Shown here piece by piece: positions 23,152 through 30,385 of a stretch of DNA of 64,000 bases. Positions within the stretch are counted from its first letter, which is position 1. Each line of letters begins with the position of its first letter. The notes beneath the pieces were generated by a model that did no database searches, was not told where the DNA came from, and saw only the letters and a list, made by a program, of their open reading frames with translations. This stretch comes from Catenulispora sp. MAP5-51 (GTDB lineage Bacteria; Actinomycetota; Actinomycetes; Streptomycetales; Catenulisporaceae). The translations under genes and the position numbers were made by a program. The stretch is taken from contig NZ_JBGCCH010000003.1 in the NCBI RefSeq assembly GCF_041261205.1, positions 1-64,000 of the forward strand. The letters are read 5' to 3'.

Positions 23152-24096
23152 TCAATCGTTCTTCGACATCTGCGCGGACATCTTGGTGAGCCGATCCAGG
23201 CGAGCCTGAGTGGTCGGATGCGTGGAGAGCACGTGGTGCGCGGTGGTCTTCGCGGCGGTCACCGGCGCGAAGTAGAACGCGTTCAGAGCGCCGGCCTTGC
23301 GCAGGTCGGTCTGCGGGATCCCGCCGCCGCCGTGCACCTTCGCCTCGACCTTCGCCAGGGCGGAGGCCAGGGCCGAGGGGTTGCCGGTCAGCTGCGCCGC
23401 CGAGCGGTCGGCGGCGAACTCGCGGTAGCGGGACAGCGAGCGGGTCAGGACCAGGGAGACGAACCAGGTGGCGGCGGCCAGCGCGATCAGGCCGATGGCC
23501 GCGACGATGATGTGCCACAGGCCGCGGGCCCGGCCGCCGATGTAGATGAAGCGCAGCCCGACCCGGGCGACCAGGCCGGCCAGGACGCCGACGAACGCGG
23601 CCACGGTCATCACCGCGGCGTCGCCGTGCTGGACGTGCGAGAGTTCGTGGGCGATGACGCCCTCGAGCTCCGGCGGCTCCAGCGTGTCCAGCAGCCCGCG
23701 GGTCACGCACAGGGTCGCGTCGCCCTTGGAGCGGCCGACCGCGCAGGCGTTCGGGACCCGGGACTCGGCCACGGCCAGGGCCGGCTTCTTCATGCCGGAC
23801 AGCGCGCACAGCCGGTCGACCACGGCGTGCAGCTCCGGTTCCTCCTCGGCGGTGACCACGCGGGCACCCATGGTGCGCAGCGCGACCTTGCCGGAGGTCA
23901 GGATCTGGAACATGGCGAAGGCGACGACCACGGCGAGCCCGAGCGGCCAGGCGCGCCCCATGAAGCGGATCATCAGGAAGATGGCGCCGCCGTAGACGGC
24001 GGCCAGCAGCACCATCACGGACAGCATCCGCGTGCTGAGGTTTCGGTCGGCCCGGAAGCGGGCGGCCGTTCGGCGATCTGAGAGCGAAGAGGACAC
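23152..24096 (-). CDS. htpX: HtpX-type M48 membrane metalloprotease
   Basis: The product is 314 residues. Zinc motif HELSH starts at His150, and the third ligand is the Glu in YREFAADRSAA. Two N-terminal hydrophobic segments (about 25-45 and 50-65) and two more after the zinc motif (around 165-210) anchor it in the membrane with the active site inside. It degrades misfolded membrane proteins. GAGGTGA eight bases before the GTG 24096 supports the start. It is monocistronic with a hairpin after it. Confidence 0.92.
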   Translation of the reverse strand: MSSSLSDRRTAARFRADRNLSTRMLSVMVLLAAVYGGAIFLMIRFMGRAWPLGLAVVVAFAMFQILTSGKVALRTMGARVVTAEEEPELHAVVDRLCALSGMKKPALAVAESRVPNACAVGRSKGDATLCVTRGLLDTLEPPELEGVIAHELSHVQHGDAAVMTVAAFVGVLAGLVARVGLRFIYIGGRARGLWHIIVAAIGLIALAAATWFVSLVLTRSLSRYREFAADRSAAQLTGNPSALASALAKVEAKVHGGGGIPQTDLRKAGALNAFYFAPVTAAKTTAHHVLSTHPTTQARLDRLTKMSAQMSKND

Positions 24097-24183
24097 TGCG
24101 TCACCTCGACAGCGCGTATTACGGCTTTTAACTGGAAAACGCGTGACCAGTGTCGCGCGTTCCCGATCTGCTGTCGAGGAATC

Positions 24184-25458
24184 TCAGGACGGGGCGACCG
24201 TGGCGGAGGGGATTTCCACCAGAACGCCCTCATGGAGAAGGTCCCTTATAGAGCGCGGCAACAGGTACGCCATTCCGCCACCCGGCTGACCGAACCACGG
24301 GATCGCGGTACCGGTGAGGGCACGCAGGGGGTCACGGACCCGGTACACCCGGTAGGGCCGCTCTACGTAATCCGGCGGCAGGGACCGGTGCGGGTATCTG
24401 GTGCGGGCCGCATAGACGGTGTTGCCCAGTTGGTCCCCGAAACGGTCGACCTCCGTGCCCGGGGTCAGGATCGTGAGGCGCTGGTCGGTGTAGAGCGTGG
24501 TCGGCGGGTCGCCGGCCATCGGGGTGATCGGCGGGCCGGCGAGCATCTCGGCCAGCGGGTCGGCGCTGCGGCCGGGGAGCGCCGCCTGGCTGGTGTGCTT
24601 GGGCAGCGCTCCGCGTTCGGCGGAGGCCAGGAGCAGGACGCCGGCGAAGTGGATCGCCGCCTGCTCGGGGTTGTCGAAGGAGCCGGCGAAGCGGCGCCGG
24701 CCGCCGTCGGCCAGGAAGATGGACCAGCGGCCGTCGTCCGGGATCAGGCAGACCGCGCCGTCGGTGACGGTGCCGATGGAGTACAGGTCCGGGTCGGCGT
24801 CCAGGGACTCCACGGCGTAGCCGAGGATGCGCTCCGCCTCCTCGACGGTGCTGACCTCCGGCGGGCGCGCGGCGGCGGGCTGGACCGTGCCGACCGCGAC
24901 CATCATGGTCGAGGTGCCGTCTTCGGGGTTGCCGATGATCGGGTTTCCGCCGATCGGGCTGCCGATGATCGGTTCGCCGACGGGAGGCGGGGGCGGCGGC
25001 GGAGGCGTCGGCGGCGCATAAGGGTTCTCTACATACGCGGTCTCGATATAAGGGTTCGCGATGTAGGGCTCCGGCTCCTGCCAACGGGGCTCGGGCTGGT
25101 AGGCCGGGGCCAGTTCCGGGCGGGCCGGCTCCGCGTACGGCAGGGGCGGTGCCGGCGGCGAATACGGTGCCGGTGGCGAATACGGCGTCGGCGGCGTAAA
25201 GGACGGCTGCGTATAAGAGCCGGGCTCGTAGGGCTTCGCCCCGTACGACGAGTCGACGAACGGCGGCGGCGCTATCTCCGGCCGCGGACCGGGCGCCGCG
25301 ATCGGCCGGTTCGGCGGCGGCGCCGGCTCGCCGGGTCGGGATATCGGGACCGGCTCGAGCCCGTGCGGCATCGCCGGAATCGACTCCGGTCCCGATTCGG
25401 CACGATCACGCGCGGTGGAGAGCCACGGTGTGGGTTCCTGCTGCCAGTTCTCCGTCAT
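24184..25458 (-). CDS. TNT-domain protein (putative NAD+ glycohydrolase toxin) with proline-rich N-terminus
   Basis: The product is 424 residues. Residues ~1-185 are disordered and proline/tyrosine-rich (PYSPPAPYSPPAPP, a run of eight prolines). Residues ~200-290 form a small domain with GTVTDGAVCLIPDDGRWSIFLADGGRR. Residues ~320-424 match the tuberculosis necrotizing toxin (TNT) domain of CpnT: RYPHRSLPPDYVERPYRVYRV, then IPWFGQPGGGMAYLLP, with the conserved Gln of the GQPGGG loop present, then a short DLLHEGVLVEI tail. TNT hydrolyses NAD+. There is no signal peptide, WXG100 domain or channel domain. No small immunity gene is adjacent; the neighbours are htpX and an alpha/beta hydrolase. Export route and target are unknown. 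Confidence 0.72.
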   Translation of the reverse strand: MTENWQQEPTPWLSTARDRAESGPESIPAMPHGLEPVPISRPGEPAPPPNRPIAAPGPRPEIAPPPFVDSSYGAKPYEPGSYTQPSFTPPTPYSPPAPYSPPAPPLPYAEPARPELAPAYQPEPRWQEPEPYIANPYIETAYVENPYAPPTPPPPPPPPVGEPIIGSPIGGNPIIGNPEDGTSTMMVAVGTVQPAAARPPEVSTVEEAERILGYAVESLDADPDLYSIGTVTDGAVCLIPDDGRWSIFLADGGRRRFAGSFDNPEQAAIHFAGVLLLASAERGALPKHTSQAALPGRSADPLAEMLAGPPITPMAGDPPTTLYTDQRLTILTPGTEVDRFGDQLGNTVYAARTRYPHRSLPPDYVERPYRVYRVRDPLRALTGTAIPWFGQPGGGMAYLLPRSIRDLLHEGVLVEIPSATVAPS

Positions 25459-25561
25459 CAGCTGCGGTCCATCCCCCTGGTGGCAACGACGTCCCTGCCC
25501 GCGAGTCTACAAGTCGTATGGGCTGATGACAGATCTTGTATCGGGGGATACCCCGCGTGGT

Positions 25562-26401
25562 TCAGCGGGCCACCGCGCCGGTGGTCTCCAGAATCAGCCG
25601 GCTGACCCGCTCGGGGTCGTCGTTCATCGGCACGTGGCCGCAGCCCGGCAGGTCCTCGAACCGCGCCTTCGGCAACACCCGCTTGGCCTGGGCGAACTGC
25701 CGGCGCAGCAGGATCCGGTCCTTCGTGCCCCAGGCCACGGTGGTCGGCACGTCGCTCTCGCCGGTATAGCGGTAGTGCTTGGCCTCTCTGCCTATCGGCC
25801 GGAACGAGCGCCCGGCGCGCAGCGCGAGGGTGTCCTCCAGAGCCAGCTTCGGGTCCAGCGCGCGCGGCTTGCCGAAGATCATGCCGAACGCCAGAACCCG
25901 CGCGGTCTCGTGGTCGGCGACGTATCGCAGCACCGGCATCGGGGCGAAGGCGGCCGCGCGGGTCACGCTCAGGTTCCCCAGCGCCCAGGTGGTCTCCCAG
26001 CGCGTGTGCCAGAAGCCGGCCGGGGAGAAGGCGGTCGCCGAGGCGGCCAGCCCGTGCCGCGCCAGCTCCAGAGCCAGGGCGCCGCCGAGGGAGTTGCCGG
26101 CCACGTGCGGCCGCTCGATCCCGAAGCCGGGGAAGGCCTCGGCGATGCGCTCCATCGCCAGGCCGATCGTCGGACGCTGGCCCGGCGCCAGCTTCATGGG
26201 GGCGGACCTGCCGAAGCCGGGGATGTCGATGGCGATGACGTCGTGGTGCTCGGCCAGGCGGTCCAGAACCGGTTCCCAGGCCTGCCAGCGGTGGCCGATG
26301 CCGTGGATCAGGAGCAGGGGTTCGCCCGAGCCGCGGCGCGCGTAGGAGAGTTCCACGTTACTGGACGGTAGCCCTTGGTGGGGCGCTGCGGAAGACGGCA
26401 C
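25562..26401 (-). CDS. Alpha/beta hydrolase
   Basis: The product is 279 residues with a complete catalytic set. The oxyanion segment is LLLIHGIGHRWQAWEPVL. The nucleophile is the Ser in VAGNSLGGALALEL, the acid is the Asp in VAWGTKDRILL, and the His is in LPGCGHVPMNDDPE. The role could be esterase, epoxide hydrolase or similar; nothing adjacent defines it. The GTG at 26401 lies against the pmt terminator and lacks a ribosome site. A start at an inner GTG (VELSYARRG) is possible. Confidence 0.85.
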   Translation of the reverse strand: MPSSAAPHQGLPSSNVELSYARRGSGEPLLLIHGIGHRWQAWEPVLDRLAEHHDVIAIDIPGFGRSAPMKLAPGQRPTIGLAMERIAEAFPGFGIERPHVAGNSLGGALALELARHGLAASATAFSPAGFWHTRWETTWALGNLSVTRAAAFAPMPVLRYVADHETARVLAFGMIFGKPRALDPKLALEDTLALRAGRSFRPIGREAKHYRYTGESDVPTTVAWGTKDRILLRRQFAQAKRVLPKARFEDLPGCGHVPMNDDPERVSRLILETTGAVAR

Positions 26402-26433
26402 AAAAGAAGACAGCCCCGGCGTGTCGCCGGGGC
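26402..26433 (-). terminator. Intrinsic terminator after pmt
   Basis: A 9-bp GC stem (26413-26421 with 26425-26433) with a 3-base loop is followed on the minus strand by TGTCTTCTTTTG. It lies between the pmt stop and the hydrolase start. Confidence 0.75.
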
Positions 26434-26449
26434 CGCCTTCTGCGCCGAG

Positions 26450-28171
26450 CTAGATCCAGCTGGGCCACCACATGCGATCGAGCCACTGGTTGTAGGTGAT
26501 CGTCTGCGCCGACAGGATCGGATAGAAGTAGATGAACATCACCAGGATGTAGACGGTGATGGCCCCGGCCACGACCGCGCCCCAGACCCGCCGGTACTGG
26601 AGCGCGTCGGACCGGCCGACGATCACCCCGAGCAGGTACGCCGCCGCGATGCACATGAAGGGCACGAAGGCCACGGCGTAGAAGGTGAAGATCGTGCGGT
26701 GCTGGTAGTTCAGCCAGAACGCCCAGGCGGCGAGCATCCCGCACAGGATCGAGCCGGCGCGCCAGTCGCGGCGCGCGATCCAGCGCCAGCAGCACCAGAC
26801 CAGCGCCAGGGTCGCGAACCACCACAGCGGCGGCGTGCCCAGGGCCAGGACCTGCTGGTGCTGGTCGGCGGCCAGCGGCGGACAGCCCGTGGCGCCCTTG
26901 GAGCAGTAGTAGTAGTCGGTGGGGCGGCCCATGACCAGCCAGCTCCACGGGTTCGACATGTACGCGTGCGGCGAGTCCAGGTTCACGTGGAAGTGGTACG
27001 TCTGCCAGTGGTACTCCCACCAGCTTCTCAGCGCCGAGAGCACCGGGAAGTGGATCGCGTTGTTCTGCGCGGCCCACTGGCGGTAGTTGCCGTCCTTGGT
27101 GACGAACCAGCCGGTCCAGGTGGCGGTGTAGGTGGCCAGGACGATCACGCCTGTCACGACGGTCTGCCAGGTGTCGCGGCGGAAGAAGCCGGCCCAGTGG
27201 CGCCGGATGCCCACGGCGCGCAGGGCGGCGTGGTCCCATAGGAGCGACAACGCGATGAAGCAGATGATCATCGATAGGCCGCTCCACTTGACGCCGAAGT
27301 CCAGGCCCAGGCACACCGCGCCGGCGATGCGCCATGGACGCCAGCCCAGCGGCGGGGCCTTCACATCGTCCGGCAGCGTCGTGGATGGATAGGTCTCGCG
27401 CCAGTCCACGAGTCTGGAGCGCATCTTGTCGCGGTCGATCACGAAGCAGCCGAAGGCGGCCAGCGTCCAGAACATCACGAAGATGTCCAGCAGCGCGGTG
27501 CGGCTCATCACGAACTCCAGGCCGTCGCAGGCCAGGAGCAGGCCGGCCAGGCAGCCGATGAGCGTGGAGCGGAACATGCGCCGGGCGATGCGCGCGGTCA
27601 TCAGGATCGCCAGCGTGCCGCAGACCGCCGGGATGAAGCGCCACCCGAACGGGGTGAAGCCGAACAGCCACTCGCCGGCGCCGATCATCCATTTGCCGAC
27701 CGGCGGGTGCACCGCGTTGCCCTGGTGGTTGGCCACCAGCGTCCGCCAGATGTGCGGGTTGGCGATGATGGCCTTGTCGTCGTTGGCCATGCCGATGCCC
27801 GGGCCGTCGTCGTGCCAGCCGATCTCGTGGCCGAAGTGGATGGTGGCCCAGGCGTCCTTGGCGTAGTAGGTCTCGTCGAAGATGACCCACTTGGGCAGGC
27901 CCAGGTGCCAGAACCGCATGAACCCGCCGACCAGCATGATCAGCACCGGGAAGCCCCAGGCCACCCACCACGGCTCGCGCGCGAAGGAGGGCACCAGCCG
28001 CTCGCGCAGGGTCAGCTCGCCCTGCTCGTCGTCGCGGGGGTGCAGGTTGGGGCGCCACCAGACGCGTCCGCGCTCGCGGTGCGAGCCGCTACGGCCGCGA
28101 CGGCGGCCGCCGTAGTCCTCCTCGCTGTCGTCATCCGGCAGCGAGGAACGGGTCGGGGCAAGGCTCGTCAC
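26450..28171 (-). CDS. pmt: Dolichyl/polyprenyl-phosphate-mannose protein mannosyltransferase
   Basis: The product is 573 residues with about ten membrane segments. The family Asp-Glu pair is in the first external loop (VIFDETYYAKDAWA), and VHPPVGKWMIGAGEWLFG follows. The C-terminal four-helix region includes CGMLAAWAFWLNYQHRTIFTFYAVAFVPF. It transfers mannose from a polyprenyl carrier to secreted proteins (GT39, Rv1002c type). It is divergent from rsmI, an arrangement conserved in Mycobacterium and Streptomyces. The basic N-terminal 50 residues are cytoplasmic. GTG 28171 is six bases after a TACGAT -10 element, so the mRNA may be leaderless. Confidence 0.92.
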   Translation of the reverse strand: MTSLAPTRSSLPDDDSEEDYGGRRRGRSGSHRERGRVWWRPNLHPRDDEQGELTLRERLVPSFAREPWWVAWGFPVLIMLVGGFMRFWHLGLPKWVIFDETYYAKDAWATIHFGHEIGWHDDGPGIGMANDDKAIIANPHIWRTLVANHQGNAVHPPVGKWMIGAGEWLFGFTPFGWRFIPAVCGTLAILMTARIARRMFRSTLIGCLAGLLLACDGLEFVMSRTALLDIFVMFWTLAAFGCFVIDRDKMRSRLVDWRETYPSTTLPDDVKAPPLGWRPWRIAGAVCLGLDFGVKWSGLSMIICFIALSLLWDHAALRAVGIRRHWAGFFRRDTWQTVVTGVIVLATYTATWTGWFVTKDGNYRQWAAQNNAIHFPVLSALRSWWEYHWQTYHFHVNLDSPHAYMSNPWSWLVMGRPTDYYYCSKGATGCPPLAADQHQQVLALGTPPLWWFATLALVWCCWRWIARRDWRAGSILCGMLAAWAFWLNYQHRTIFTFYAVAFVPFMCIAAAYLLGVIVGRSDALQYRRVWGAVVAGAITVYILVMFIYFYPILSAQTITYNQWLDRMWWPSWI

Positions 28172-28177
28172 CCGGTC

Positions 28178-28183
28178 ATCGTA
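28178..28183 (-). promoter_or_regulatory. -10 element of pmt
   Basis: TACGAT on the minus strand (28183-28178) ends six bases before the GTG start at 28171. Confidence 0.45.
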
Positions 28184-28239
28184 GGGAGTCGTCCGGCCGT
28201 TCGGACAGGGGATCAGCGTTTTTGGGCGAGGATGGTCAC

Positions 28240-29115
28240 GTGACTGGAACAGAACCGACCCCGGGCCTGCTCGTCCTGGCCGGCACCCCGATCGGCCGGG
28301 ACGAGGACGCCAGCCCGCGCCTGGCGGCCGAGCTGGCCTCGGCCGACGTCATCGCCACCGAGGACACCCGCCGTCTCAAGAGGCTCCTGAGGGTGCTGGA
28401 CGTCACGCCCCGCGGACGCCTGGTCTCCTACTTCGAGGCCAACGAGACCGCCCGCACCCCCGACCTGGTCCAGGACCTCCTCGGCGGCGCGCGCGTCCTG
28501 GTGGTGACCGACGCCGGCATGCCCTCGGTGAGCGACCCCGGCTACCGCCTGGTCGCCGCGGCGGTCGAGGCCGGAGTCCGGGTGACGGCGGTCCCGGGCC
28601 CCTCTGCGGTCCTGACCGCCGTGGCGGTGTCGGGACTCCCGGTGGACCGCTTCTGCTTCGAGGGCTTCCTGCCGCGCAAGGGCGGCGGCCGCTCCTCGCG
28701 TCTGGCGGAACTTTCAGCCGAACTCCGCACGATGGTCTTCTTCGAGGCACCGCACCGCCTCGCGGCCTCCCTGGCGGACATGGCGTCGGCCTTCGGCGAC
28801 GACCGCCCGGCGGCCGTCTGCCGCGAACTGACGAAGACCTACGAGGAGATCAAGCGCGGCGGCCTCGGCGACCTGGCGAAATGGGCCGACGAGGGCGAGG
28901 TCCGCGGCGAGATCACGGTGGTGGTCGGCGGCGCGGTGCCCGGCGCAGGCCGGGAGCTGAGCGGAGCGGAGCTCGCGGAGCTGGTGTTCGCTCGCGAGGA
29001 AGCTGGGGGGCTGCGGCGGAAGGAGGCGATCGCCGAGGTCGCCGCCGAGGTGGGGCTGCCGAAGCGGGAGGTGTTCGACGCGGTGGTGGCGGCGAAGGAG
29101 TCCACTTTGGAGTGA
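28240..29115 (+). CDS. rsmI: 16S rRNA (cytidine(1402)-2'-O)-methyltransferase
   Basis: The product is 291 residues from GTG 28240; TTG 28222 would add six. The tetrapyrrole-methylase fold is seen in LLVLAGTPIGRDEDASPRLAAEL, then VIATEDTRRLKRLL, VVTDAGMPSVSDPGYRLV and VPGPSAVLTAVAVSGLPVDRFCFEGFLPRK. All are RsmI signatures. A C-terminal helical extension ends in KREVFDAVVAAK. It methylates C1402 in the ribosomal decoding centre. It is divergent from pmt. The metG block, which follows it in related genomes, is here displaced by two toxin-antitoxin modules. Confidence 0.92.
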   Translation: MTGTEPTPGLLVLAGTPIGRDEDASPRLAAELASADVIATEDTRRLKRLLRVLDVTPRGRLVSYFEANETARTPDLVQDLLGGARVLVVTDAGMPSVSDPGYRLVAAAVEAGVRVTAVPGPSAVLTAVAVSGLPVDRFCFEGFLPRKGGGRSSRLAELSAELRTMVFFEAPHRLAASLADMASAFGDDRPAAVCRELTKTYEEIKRGGLGDLAKWADEGEVRGEITVVVGGAVPGAGRELSGAELAELVFAREEAGGLRRKEAIAEVAAEVGLPKREVFDAVVAAKESTLE

Positions 29116-29152
29116 ATATCGGCGAAAAGTCGGGCGGAAATGCCCGGTGCTG

Positions 29153-29189
29153 TTGTACAGTTCCTTGTACTAGCAGGAACTTGTACAAG
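29153..29189 (+). promoter_or_regulatory. YefM-YoeB operator/promoter with three TGTAC elements
   Basis: TTGTACAG (29153-29160), CTTGTACT (29164-29171) and the perfect palindrome CTTGTACAAG (29180-29189) are spaced across the promoter. GTTCC/GGAAC arms lie between them. E. coli YefM binds TGTACA cores, so this is very likely the autoregulatory site. It ends 11 bases before the antitoxin start. Confidence 0.7.
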
Positions 29190-29200
29190 TGGAGGCCGCC

Positions 29201-29467
29201 GTGCGCACGCTCACCTTCTCCGACACCCGTGCCCACTTCGCGGAGACGCTGAACAAGGTCGTGGACGACCGCGAGCCGGTGACAGTGACCCGTGCCAACC
29301 GGGAGGCCGTGGTGATAATGGCCCTCGACGACTACGAGTCGATGCGGGAGACGCTGTACCTGCTCCGGTCCCCGGCCAACGCTCGGCGGCTGCTTCACTC
29401 GATCGAGGAGATGGAAGCCGGGCAGGGCAAGGTGCGCGAGCTGATCGATCCGGATGACCGCCCATGA
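29201..29467 (+). CDS. yefM: YefM/Phd-type antitoxin
   Basis: The product is 88 residues from GTG 29201, six bases after GGAGG; the start at 29189 is less likely. The N-terminal DNA-binding fold is VRTLTFSDTRAHFAETLNKVVDDREPVTVTRANREAVVIMALDDYESMRETLYLL, the canonical YefM pattern. The acidic C-terminal tail (HSIEEMEAGQGKVRELIDPDD) would wrap the toxin. It neutralises YoeB and represses its own operon through the upstream TGTAC sites. ATGA overlap with yoeB couples translation. Confidence 0.93.
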   Translation: MRTLTFSDTRAHFAETLNKVVDDREPVTVTRANREAVVIMALDDYESMRETLYLLRSPANARRLLHSIEEMEAGQGKVRELIDPDDRP

Positions 29468-29724
29468 AAGTCGTGTTCAGCTCGCGAGGCTGGGATGACT
29501 ACATGTGGTGGCAGGCGGAGGATCGCAAGATCGCCAGGCGGGTGAACGCCCTGATTCAGGACATCATCCGCAACGGGAACTCGGAGGGCATCGGCAAGCC
29601 TGAGGCCCTGAAGTACAACTTCGGCGGCTACTGGTCGCGGAGAATCAACGACGAGCACCGGCTCGTCTACCTCGTAGTGGGTGACGAGGTGCGCATCGTG
29701 CAGTGCCGTTACCACTACGGATGA
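29464..29724 (+). CDS. yoeB: YoeB family ribosome-dependent mRNA endonuclease toxin
   Basis: The product is 86 residues, two longer than E. coli YoeB. Catalytic residues by alignment to E. coli are all present: Glu47 in GKPEALK, Arg66 in EHRLVY, His84 and Tyr85 in CRYHYG. WDDYMWWQAED and WSRRINDEHRLVYLV match the family closely. It cleaves mRNA on the ribosome when the antitoxin is lost. It overlaps yefM by four bases and converges with a Doc-type toxin gene 21 bases away. Confidence 0.95.
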   Translation: MKVVFSSRGWDDYMWWQAEDRKIARRVNALIQDIIRNGNSEGIGKPEALKYNFGGYWSRRINDEHRLVYLVVGDEVRIVQCRYHYG

Positions 29725-29745
29725 AGATGTCTGTGGGGGTGGCCC

Positions 29746-30117
29746 TCAGCCCGTCCACCCCCGCAGCACCGCCGCGATCGCCCCGACGCCGTCCAGCTCC
29801 GAGGCCGCCGCGCGCATCACGAAGTCGACCGCCGCGTCCTCGTCCGGTGTGAAGTCGGCGCCGTTCACCGCCAGGAACGTCCGGCAGGCGACCCATGCCA
29901 GCCGCTTGTTCCCGTCGACCAGCGGGTGGTTCCGCAGGATCGAGTGCAGGATCGCCGCGGCCTTCGTGTGCAGGTCCGGGTAGGCGTCCTCGCCGAACGC
30001 CGTGGTGCGGGGGCGGTGCGCCGCCGAGTCGATCAGGCCGGTGTCGCGGATCGGGGTGTCGGGGCCGAGGGCCGCGTCGGTGATGGCGAGGAGGTCGCGG
30101 GTGGTCAGGTATCTCAT
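29746..30117 (-). CDS. doc: Doc (death-on-curing) family Fic-fold toxin
   Basis: The product is 123 residues. The motif HPLVDGNKR (His64 to Arg72) is the Doc form of the Fic motif. Doc proteins with HxFx(D)xNKR phosphorylate EF-Tu rather than AMPylating targets. [11 protein letters not shown] at the N-terminus and TKAAAILHSILRNH are also typical. The ATG overlaps the stop of the small upstream gene (ATGA), the normal antitoxin-toxin order. It is convergent with yoeB. Confidence 0.92.
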   Translation of the reverse strand: MRYLTTRDLLAITDAALGPDTPIRDTGLIDSAAHRPRTTAFGEDAYPDLHTKAAAILHSILRNHPLVDGNKRLAWVACRTFLAVNGADFTPDEDAAVDFVMRAAASELDGVGAIAAVLRGWTG

Positions 30118-30299
30118 ACCGTCCCCAGCCTGTGGATGATCGCGGCGTCGCTGGCGATGATGCGGCGCGCGGCGGCCATCACCAGGTCGTGGTCGGCCGG
30201 CCGGTTGTCGTGGTCGGCCTGCCGGTCGGGTCCTGCGGCCTCCTCGGCCACGCGCTCGTCACAGCTCTCGTCGCCGTTCTCGACCATGTCCTCGGTCAT
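30114..30299 (-). CDS. Small acidic protein, probable antitoxin of the Doc toxin
   Basis: The product is 61 residues from ATG 30299, nine bases after GGGAG. The first half is highly acidic and likely disordered ([20 protein letters not shown]). The second half forms an amphipathic helix ([20 protein letters not shown]). It is not a recognisable Phd protein. Position upstream of doc, a 4-base overlap and size argue for an antitoxin. A disordered-plus-helix layout fits a toxin-binding segment with little or no DNA-binding domain. Confidence 0.6.
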   Translation of the reverse strand: MTEDMVENGDESCDERVAEEAAGPDRQADHDNRPADHDLVMAAARRIIASDAAIIHRLGTV

Positions 30300-30319
30300 G
30301 CGTGTCGCTCCCGCCCCAC

Positions 30320-30334
30320 GTCCACTATCTGGAC
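30320..30334 (-). promoter_or_regulatory. Candidate operator of the Doc module
   Basis: GTCCA and TGGAC flank CTATC, about 20 bases before the antitoxin start. On the minus strand the centre contains GATAGT, a possible -10, so a bound protein would block the promoter. Confidence 0.35.
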
Positions 30335-30372
30335 CCCACCGGAACCGCACCAGGTGAGCCCCCCACGCCAGA

Positions 30373-30378
30373 TACCCT
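30373..30378 (+). promoter_or_regulatory. -10 element of metG
   Basis: TACCCT ends seven bases before the ATG at 30386, and no ribosome site intervenes. A leaderless transcript is likely. Confidence 0.4.
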
Positions 30379-30385
30379 AGGCCTC

